NCBI RefSeq assembly: GCF_040111675.1
Contig: NZ_CP157794.1
Span: forward strand, 2,129,501-2,193,500
From: Salinarimonas sp.
GTDB taxonomy: Bacteria; Pseudomonadota; Alphaproteobacteria; Rhizobiales; Beijerinckiaceae
DNA: 64,000 bases
Direction: 5' to 3'
The position numbers and the translations under genes were made by a program. This document shows, in pieces, positions 58,595 through 64,000 of the stretch. The notes under the pieces were generated by a model that searched no databases, was not told the DNA's origin, and saw only the letters and a list, made by a program, of their open reading frames with translations. Within the stretch, counting starts at the first letter, position 1; every line of letters begins with the position of its first letter.

Positions 58595-58950
58595 AGGTAG
58601 GGGACCGCGCCGAGACCACCCGCGCCTTCGCCGCCGCCGACGCCGCCGCCTTCGCGGCGCTCGCCGGCGCGGCCGAGCCCCCGCCCGCCGTGCCCGAGCC
58701 GCTGATCAACGCCCTGTTCTCCTATCTGCTCGGCGTCGAGCTGCCGGGCTTCGGCACCAACTACCTCAAGCAGGAGACCCGCTTCCTCGCCCCCGCGCCC
58801 TACGACGAGCCGCTGACCGCCAGCGTCACCGTCACGCGGCTTCGCCCCGACAAGCACCTCGTCGACCTCGCCACCGAGTGCCGCCGCGCGGACGGGACGC
58901 TGGTCGCCGAGGGCCGGGCGCTGGTGTTCGTGAAGGACAGGGTGGGGTAG
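58591..58950 (+). CDS. MaoC/hot-dog-like partner protein, 119 aa
   Basis: 119 residues from ATG 58591 (ATGA overlap). It follows the hot-dog pattern VGDRAETTRAFAAADAAAFAALAG ahead of an INALFSYLLGVELPGFGTNYLKQETRFLAP helix-strand unit and VTVTRLRPDKHLVDLATECRRADGTLVAEGRALV. The D-x4-H active site is absent, because GDDNPIH is replaced by AGAAEPP. It probably acts as the non-catalytic or substrate-binding half beside the 128-residue protein. The motif loss is seen; the pairing is inferred. Confidence 0.8.
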   Translation: MKVGDRAETTRAFAAADAAAFAALAGAAEPPPAVPEPLINALFSYLLGVELPGFGTNYLKQETRFLAPAPYDEPLTASVTVTRLRPDKHLVDLATECRRADGTLVAEGRALVFVKDRVG

Positions 58951-58958
58951 GGGGGCGG

Positions 58959-59219
58959 CTATTCCGCCGCGACGGGGCGTCCCGGCCCCTCGATCGCCGG
59001 CATCAGGTCGTTGTTCTCCTCGATCCGCAGCATGCGCACATCCTTCGCGGCGAGCCGGAACCACGCGCACCGCGCCGCGACGTCCTGCACCGCCAGCACG
59101 CACCGGACCGGATCGACGCTCGCATCCCCGAAATAGACGCTCCCCTGCCGCCGCGCGCGCCGCCGCGCGGGAAAGTCATGTCGAAGCCCTCGCCTTCGTC
59201 CGCTAGCCGATGCACACAT
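58959..59219 (-). CDS. Hypothetical protein, 86 aa, start uncertain or possibly frameshifted
   Basis: The C-terminal 60 residues look like a real protein: GSVYFGDASVDPVRCVLAV, WFRLAAKDVRMLRIEENND, then a Pro/Glu-rich tail. In this frame the only ATG (59219) has no ribosome-binding site and gives an Arg-rich N-terminus. A better-looking ATG at 59180 is in another frame; one base change in the GC-repeat 59150-59170 would join it to the good C-terminus. I therefore rate this as a small gene that may carry a recent frameshift. No family recognised. Confidence 0.4.
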   Translation of the reverse strand: MCASASGRRRGLRHDFPARRRARRQGSVYFGDASVDPVRCVLAVQDVAARCAWFRLAAKDVRMLRIEENNDLMPAIEGPGRPVAAE

Positions 59220-59256
59220 CCCCTGATTATGATGTGCGCGAGCGACGCGTCGTGTT

Positions 59257-59450
59257 TTCCTTCCCTGTAGGGGAAGGTGGCGCCGCGCGGAGCGCGGTGA
59301 CGGATGGGGCGCGCCGAAGGCGCGTTCCGCGAAGCGGAAGCCCCGGCGGCGTCTGGCTCGACCGTCCGTTTCGGCTTCGCCGAACGCGCGTGCCGCGCGC
59401 CCCATCCGTCTCGGCTTCGCCGAGACACCTTCGCCTACAGGGAAGGAGAA
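59257..59450. repeat. Palindromic intergenic repeat, copy 2 (~194 bp)
   Basis: Same family as 56382-56578. The left arm TTCCTTCCCTGTAGGGGAAGG is inverted at 59421-59450, with a few mismatches (for example TTCGCCTACAGGG). The inner GACGGATGGGGCGC/GCGCCCCATCCGTC arms are kept. The central part differs from copy 1 at scattered positions, so the copies are not recent duplicates. It lies just upstream of the 86-residue hypothetical gene and 305 bp beyond the alpha/beta hydrolase stop. Confidence 0.82.
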
Positions 59451-59754
59451 GGCTCGGCGCGCCCGCCGAGCCCTTCCGAGAGGCCGCTCTTCCGGCCCTC
59501 GGCGGCCCGGGACGACGCGTGAATCGACTTGCCCCGCGGAGAGGGGCCGGGGGTGTGGGTCGTGCAGAACGAGCTCGACCCGAATGCCATGCGAGCCGGA
59601 AGCGTCGCGCCCGTCTCGACACGTCTCGCGCTGCGTCGCAACCCACATCCGCCCGCCTTCGGGGGCGCCTCATCCAAAGGAGCAGGAAAAGCGCCCGTCG
59701 GAAGCATACATCAACGCGGCAGGGGCGCAAGAAGACTTCACAGGCAATCCACGA
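59451..59754. other. Noncoding stretch between repeat and hydrolase gene
   Basis: 304 bp with no gene-like frame. It contains CTTGCCCCGCGGAGAGGGGCCGGGGGTG at about 59529-59556 in short pieces resembling common intergenic decay sequences, and it is the 3' side of the minus-strand hydrolase. No terminator with a T-run was found. Confidence 0.4.
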
Positions 59755-60537
59755 TCAGCAACTCAGCACCCCCCTCACCATCCCCGCGAACGCCTCCGCC
59801 TCCTCCAGATGCGGCGCGTGCCCGGAGCGCGCGAAGGGCGCCAATCGCCCGAAGGGCAGGCGCTCCACCTGCCAGCGCGCCACCTCCGGCGCGTAGAGCC
59901 GGCTCCCTTCGCCGTAGGCGACCACGACCGGGATCCCGATCTCCGGCAGCAGCCCCCGAAAGTCCTGCGCCGTCAGCGAGGCCCAGAGCGCCGCCATCGC
60001 GTCCGGGTCGGCGCGCGGGACGTCGCGGACGAACGGCGCCAGAAGCGCGGGGTCGGGCGCGATCCCTTCCGCGAAGACGCCCTCGATCACCGCGGCGGCG
60101 GTCGCCTCCCAGCGCGCGCGCATGCGCTCCAGCACGATCGCGTTGCCGGCGGCGTCGAGGCCGTGGCGCATGCCGAGCCGCCAGGTCGCGTCGTTGAGCA
60201 CCCGCGGCGACATCTCCTCGACGACGAGCGCCTTGAGCCGCCCGGTCCCGTGCCGCGCGATCATCGACCAGGCCACCGCCGCGCCCATCGACCAGCCGAC
60301 CACCACGACGTCCCGCAGCCCCCGCGCGGCGAGAAGCGCGGCGCAGGCGTCGGCCGCCCCCTCGATGGTGAGCGGATGGGCGTCCCTCGGCGTCAGCCCG
60401 TGGCCGGGCAGGTCCGGCGCGATCACCCGCGCGTCGGCGGAGAGCCGCGCCGCGAGGTCGTCGAAGAAGCCGCCGTGGCAGGTCCAGCCGTGCAGGAGGA
60501 GGAGCGGCGGGCCGCTCCCCGCCTCGCGCAGATGCAC
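59755..60537 (-). CDS. Alpha/beta-fold hydrolase
   Basis: 260 residues from GTG 60537, 4 nt after the stop of the permease gene. It has LLLLHGWTCHGGFFDDLAARL (oxyanion HG), DLPGHGLTPRDAHP, the nucleophile elbow VVVGWSMGAA with Ser, IPVVVAYGEGSRLYAP and the catalytic His in SGHAPHLEEAEAF. All three triad parts are plausible, so it is likely active. It is the last gene of the minus-strand branched-chain-type importer operon, so it may cleave an ester, lactone or thioester taken up or made by that pathway. Confidence 0.88.
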   Translation of the reverse strand: MHLREAGSGPPLLLLHGWTCHGGFFDDLAARLSADARVIAPDLPGHGLTPRDAHPLTIEGAADACAALLAARGLRDVVVVGWSMGAAVAWSMIARHGTGRLKALVVEEMSPRVLNDATWRLGMRHGLDAAGNAIVLERMRARWEATAAAVIEGVFAEGIAPDPALLAPFVRDVPRADPDAMAALWASLTAQDFRGLLPEIGIPVVVAYGEGSRLYAPEVARWQVERLPFGRLAPFARSGHAPHLEEAEAFAGMVRGVLSC

Positions 60538-60541
60538 GATC

Positions 60542-61600
60542 TCACGCCTTGCCGCGCAGCCGCCCGACCACCCCGGTGGGGAAGAAGTAGACGGAGAGGA
60601 TGAACAGCACGCCGAGCCACATCAGCCAGCGATCGGGGTGGATCAGCGCCGAGGCCAGCGGCACGGCTGAGACCGCCTCGGAGGCGACGCCCATCAGGTT
60701 CTGCAGGTAGCTCTGCGCCAAGAGGAACAGCGTCGCGCCGATCACCGCGCCGTACATCGTCCCCATGCCGCCGATCACCACCATCAGCAGGATGTCGACC
60801 ATGATCTCGAGCGACAGCGTCGAGGCCGGGCCCACGTAGCGCAGCCAGATCGCGAGCAGCGCCCCCGCGAAGGCGGCGGCCGCCGCCGAGAGCGCCGTCG
60901 CCGCCGTGCGGTAGAGCACGACCCGGTAGCCGATCGCCTCCGCCCGGAAGGCGTTCTCGCGGATCGCCTGCAGCACGCGCCCGAAGGGCGAGTTGACGAT
61001 GCGCAGGAGAACGAGAAAGGCCGCGAGCGCGGCGGCGAAGACGAGATAATAGGCGAGGATGCGCCCGTTGATGCGAACGCCGAAGAGCTCTCCATCGAAC
61101 GGCCGGAAGGCCGGCGAGAGCGCGCGCGGGATGCGGAAGGTCAGCCCGTCCTCGCCGCCGGTGATCGTCGAGAGCTGCGAGACCAGCACCGCGAAGGCGC
61201 TCGCCACCGCGAGCGTCACCATGGCGAAGAAGATCGCCTTCACCCGCAGCGAGAACAGCCCGATCGCCACCGCCAGCACGCTGGCGAAGACGACGCCGCC
61301 GACGAGCCCGAGCGCGATCGCCGGGAAGGTCGGCCCCATGGCGACGAGCGCGATCGCGACGCCGTAGGCGCCGATGCCGAAGAACATCGTGTGCGCGAAG
61401 GAGACGATGCCGGAATAGCCGAGCAGCAGGTCGTAGCTCGCCACCAGCACGATGAAGATGCAGATCCGCGCCGCCGTGTCGAGCGAGCGCGTGCCCGGGA
61501 ACAGGAAGGGCGCGAAGGCGAGGCCCAGCAGGATCGCGACGAGCACCAGCGCGAGGAGCGGGCTGCCGGGCCGGTCGCCGGAGATCAGCTTGACGAGCAC
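60542..61600 (-). CDS. livM: Branched-chain amino acid-type ABC permease, LivM family
   Basis: 352 residues with about ten membrane helices. It has CIFIVLVASYDLLLGYSGIVSFAHTMFFGIGAY, the conserved LivM block, then GLVGGVVFASVLAVAIGLFSLRVKAIFFAMVTLA, and near the C-terminus DILLMVVIGGMGTMYGAVIGA. It forms the importer channel with LivH and is driven by LivG and LivF. Members of this family carry branched-chain amino acids but also urea, amides and aromatic acids. The linked hydrolase and acyl-CoA genes make a carboxylate substrate plausible. Confidence 0.9.
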   Translation of the reverse strand: MLVKLISGDRPGSPLLALVLVAILLGLAFAPFLFPGTRSLDTAARICIFIVLVASYDLLLGYSGIVSFAHTMFFGIGAYGVAIALVAMGPTFPAIALGLVGGVVFASVLAVAIGLFSLRVKAIFFAMVTLAVASAFAVLVSQLSTITGGEDGLTFRIPRALSPAFRPFDGELFGVRINGRILAYYLVFAAALAAFLVLLRIVNSPFGRVLQAIRENAFRAEAIGYRVVLYRTAATALSAAAAAFAGALLAIWLRYVGPASTLSLEIMVDILLMVVIGGMGTMYGAVIGATLFLLAQSYLQNLMGVASEAVSAVPLASALIHPDRWLMWLGVLFILSVYFFPTGVVGRLRGKA

Positions 61601-61610
61601 GGACGCCTCC

Positions 61611-62642
61611 TCACTTCGCCTTGACGACGGGATAGAGCCCCTGCGGGCGCCACATCAGCACCGCGACCATGAGGCCGATATTCGAGACGAGCGCCACCTT
61701 GGGCGCCAGGAAGGCGGTGTAGTTCGCCATCAGCCCCACCAGCAGCGCGCCGATGAAGCAGCCCTCCACCGAGCCGAGCCCGCCGATGATCACCACGATG
61801 AAGACGAGGATCATGATCTCCGCGCCCATATGGGCCGTGATCGTCTCCTGGTAGAGCCCCCACATCACCCCGCCGAGGCCGGCCAGCGCCGAGCCCACCA
61901 TGAACGTCACGAGGAAGAGCCGCTTGATGCGGTAGCCCAGCGCCTCGACCATCTCCCCGTTCTCGACGCCCGCGCGCACGAGGAGCCCCACCTTGGTGCG
62001 GGTGAGGACGAGGCGCATGGCGACGAAGAGCGCGAGCCCGATCGCCACCGCCACCAGCCGGTACTTCTCGATCGCGGCCCCGCCCACGATGATCGCCCCG
62101 CGCAGGGTCTCGGGCCGGGTGAGGTGGATGCGGTCCGGGCCCCAGATCACGACGATCAGCTGCTGGACGACGATCAGCCCGCCCATCGTCACGAGAATCT
62201 GCTTGAGATGCGAGCCGTAGACCGGCTTCACGATCACCCGCTCGAAGGCGTAGCCCATGAGCGCGGTGGCGGCCATGGCGACGACGATGGCGCCGAACAT
62301 GGCGAGCAGGTTCAGCGTGACGCTGTCCGCCCCGGTCATCCCCGTCATCCGCGCGAGCAGGGTGAAGCCGACGAAGGCGCCCACCGCGATGAAGGCGCCG
62401 TGGCCGAAATTGATGATGTCCATCAGGCCGAAGACGACGGTGAGGCCCGAGGCCATGATGAAGATCATCATGCCCATGGCGAGACCTGCGACCGTGAGCG
62501 TCAGCCAGATCGAGAGATCGCCGATCGCCGCGAGGCCGATCAGCGCCAGCGCCGGGGTGAGCAGCACCGGCGCGGCGGCCTTGAGCCGCTCGGCCGGGGT
62601 GAGCTCGAGGAAGCGGGGGCGGATCGCGCTCGTCGTCGTCAT
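61611..62642 (-). CDS. livH: Branched-chain amino acid-type ABC permease, LivH family
   Basis: 343 residues from ATG 62642, overlapping the LivF stop by 4 bp. About eight to nine membrane helices. It has ASGLTVVFGLMDIINFGHGAFIAVGAF, the LivH signature, then VTMGGLIVVQQL, RAGVENGEMVEALGYRI (the coupling region) and VFIVVIIGGLGSVEGCFIGALLVG. An unusual N-terminal extension of about 50 residues (PRFLELTPAERLKAAAPVLL) precedes the first family helix. It pairs with LivM to form the translocation path. Confidence 0.9.
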   Translation of the reverse strand: MTTTSAIRPRFLELTPAERLKAAAPVLLTPALALIGLAAIGDLSIWLTLTVAGLAMGMMIFIMASGLTVVFGLMDIINFGHGAFIAVGAFVGFTLLARMTGMTGADSVTLNLLAMFGAIVVAMAATALMGYAFERVIVKPVYGSHLKQILVTMGGLIVVQQLIVVIWGPDRIHLTRPETLRGAIIVGGAAIEKYRLVAVAIGLALFVAMRLVLTRTKVGLLVRAGVENGEMVEALGYRIKRLFLVTFMVGSALAGLGGVMWGLYQETITAHMGAEIMILVFIVVIIGGLGSVEGCFIGALLVGLMANYTAFLAPKVALVSNIGLMVAVLMWRPQGLYPVVKAK

Positions 62643-63367
62643 CCGTGCGTCTCCAGCGACAGGCCCATCAGCGTCTCCTGCAGGGCGCGGTCCGCGGCGA
62701 GATCGGCCATGGACCCGGCGTGGATCACCCGCCCGTCGTCCATCACGGCGACCGTGTCGCCCACGGCCTTGGCCATGGCGAAGTTCTGCTCGACCAGCAG
62801 GATCGTCGTGTCCGTGCGCTTGAGCTCCTGGAGCGCGGCGACGAGGCTCTTCACGATGGCCGGCGCGAGGCCCTTGGTCGGCTCGTCGATCAGGATCAGC
62901 CGGCGCGGCTCGACGATGGCGCGGGCGATGGCGAGCATCTGCTTCTGCCCGCCGGAGAGATTGCCGGCGGAGAGCGCCCAGAACGTCTCGAGCGGCGGGA
63001 ACAGCGCGAAGATCCGCTCCAGCCGTTCCGGATCGGGCGCGCCGTCGCGGGCGGCGAGGATCATGTTCTCGCGTACCGTGAGATCGGTGAAAATGCCCAT
63101 GTTCTCCGGCACGAAGGCGATGCCCGCCTGCGCCCGCCCCGGCGTGTCGGTGGCGAGCAGCGAGGACCCGGCGAAGCGGATCTCGCCCGTGGACGCCGCC
63201 CACAGCCCCATGATCGTGCGCAGCGTCGTCGTCTTGCCCGCGCCGTTGCGCCCGAGCAGCACCGTCACGCCGCCCTCCGGCACGACGAGGTCGACGCCCT
63301 GGAGGATGTGGTAGCGCCCGATATGGGTGTGGACGCCCGACAGCTCGAGCAGCGGCTCACGCGGCAT
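62639..63367 (-). CDS. livF: Branched-chain amino acid-type ABC ATPase, LivF family
   Basis: 242 residues. It has Walker A GRNGAGKTT, Q-loop FVPENMGIF, signature LSGGQKQML, Walker B RLILIDEPTKGLAP and H-loop LVEQNFAMAK; LivF proteins typically have EQN at the switch. The N-terminal LLELSGVHTHIGRYHILQGVDL is typical. It powers uptake with LivG. The start (ATG 63367) overlaps the LivG stop by 11 bp, and the stop overlaps LivH, so the genes are translationally coupled. Confidence 0.93.
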   Translation of the reverse strand: MPREPLLELSGVHTHIGRYHILQGVDLVVPEGGVTVLLGRNGAGKTTTLRTIMGLWAASTGEIRFAGSSLLATDTPGRAQAGIAFVPENMGIFTDLTVRENMILAARDGAPDPERLERIFALFPPLETFWALSAGNLSGGQKQMLAIARAIVEPRRLILIDEPTKGLAPAIVKSLVAALQELKRTDTTILLVEQNFAMAKAVGDTVAVMDDGRVIHAGSMADLAADRALQETLMGLSLETHG

Positions 63368-63998
63368 CGGAGGCCTCCTCGAGATCGACGCCGAGATAGG
63401 CCTCCTGCACCACGGGCTCGGCCATCACCCGCGCCGGCTCCCCGTCGGCGACGAGGGCGCCGTTGTGCAGGACGACGATCCGGTCGGCGAGCGAGCGGAT
63501 CACGTCCATCTTGTGCTCGACGAGGAGGATCGTCTTCGAGACGTCGGCCTTGAGCGTGCGGATCAGCTCGAGGATCACCGGCGCCTCGTCGACGCTCATC
63601 CCCGCCGTCGGCTCGTCGAACATCAGCACGTCGGAGCCCAGCGCCACCAGGAGCGCGACCTCGAGCTTGCGCTGGTCGCCGTGGGAGAGCGCGCCCACCG
63701 TCAGATCGGCGCGGGCGAGCAGCCCCACCTCGGCGAGCACGTGCTCGGCCTTCTCGATCAGCGCCACGTCGGCCTCGGCCATCGTGAACAGTCTGGCCCC
63801 GCGCCCGGCCCGCGCCTGGGCGACGAGCCGCACGTTCTCGCGCACGGAGAGGCCCGGGAACAGGTTCGTCAGCTGGAAGGCCCGCCCGATCCCCCGCCGG
63901 CAGCGCTCCGGCACCGAGAGCCGCGTCACGTCCTCGCCGTTGAGCAGCACGCGCCCGGACGTCGCCTTCAGCTGGCCGGAGACCAGGTTGAAATAGGT
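63357..63998 (-). CDS. livG: Branched-chain amino acid-type ABC ATPase, LivG family (truncated by window edge)
   Basis: The frame is open to the right edge, so the N-terminus with Walker A lies outside. The visible ~213 residues include IGRAFQLTNLFPGLSVRENV (Q-loop region), the signature LSHGDQRKLEVALLV, Walker B DVLMFDEPTAGMSVDE and the H-loop LLVEHKMDVIRSLADRIVVL. The LivG-specific insert (LTNLFPGLSV...) is present. It hydrolyses ATP for the importer. A substrate-binding protein gene is probably beyond the window. Confidence 0.92.
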   Translation of the reverse strand, partial: TYFNLVSGQLKATSGRVLLNGEDVTRLSVPERCRRGIGRAFQLTNLFPGLSVRENVRLVAQARAGRGARLFTMAEADVALIEKAEHVLAEVGLLARADLTVGALSHGDQRKLEVALLVALGSDVLMFDEPTAGMSVDEAPVILELIRTLKADVSKTILLVEHKMDVIRSLADRIVVLHNGALVADGEPARVMAEPVVQEAYLGVDLEEASDAA

Positions 63999-64000
63999 CG

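Overview
This is 64 kb of very GC-rich DNA, densely coding, with many 4-bp start/stop overlaps (ATGA, GTGA, TGATG). The gene content is a surface-polysaccharide locus, DUF1127 and DUF6894 small proteins, an HWE-family histidine kinase, PrtD-type secretion ATPases and a LivFGHM transporter. This suggests an alphaproteobacterium of the Hyphomicrobiales, near the Methylobacterium/Salinarimonas type. The genus is inference. I saw no rRNA, tRNA or CRISPR.

Region 1 (1-24.6 kb) is a polysaccharide island. The left block, on +, starts with a truncated ABC exporter. It continues with three KpsC/KpsS-like or surface-carbohydrate proteins, a nonulosonic (sialic) acid triad (NeuC-, NeuA- and NeuB-like), a methyltransferase-like protein and a GT4 glycosyltransferase. 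A WbpM/CapD-type dehydratase (-) and a WecA-like initiating transferase, SDR and O-antigen ligase (+) follow. The right block, on -, is a CDP-deoxysugar operon: glucose-1-phosphate cytidylyltransferase, CDP-glucose 4,6-dehydratase, 3,5-epimerase, C-methyltransferase, reductase/epimerase and a CmcI-like protein. An IS110-family element sits inside this operon, exactly at the ATGA overlap between the dehydratase and the epimerase. Its left end encodes a structured RNA. Two internal loops of that RNA match the element's own ends and the occupied target site, so it is a readable candidate bridge RNA.

Region 2 (24.7-40.2 kb) holds two type I secretion transporters (ABC ATPase plus HlyD adaptor each) around five unusual proteins. 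These are acidic, Q/N/D-rich, poor in or free of lysine, and lack RTX repeats. They share a Q-x-N...D-x-D pattern and are probably the exported substrates. A LuxR-type regulator with a degenerate receiver domain lies between the two halves.

Region 3 (40.3-54.6 kb) is regulatory and metabolic. It has an HWE kinase, an aldo/keto reductase, a Crp/Fnr regulator, an orphan 2-oxoacid dehydrogenase E1 alpha/beta pair with small membrane and zinc-ribbon proteins, and a four-gene signalling operon (histidine kinase, peptide-binding protein, receiver-DUF3369-like kinase, OmpR-type regulator). A group of micro-proteins, one of them DUF1127, follows.

Region 4 (54.7-64 kb) is acyl-CoA metabolism. It has a TetR regulator, an enoyl-CoA hydratase, an acyl-CoA synthetase, two MaoC/hot-dog proteins, an alpha/beta hydrolase and a branched-chain-type ABC importer cut by the right edge. 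Two copies of a ~195-bp palindromic intergenic repeat flank the synthetase genes.
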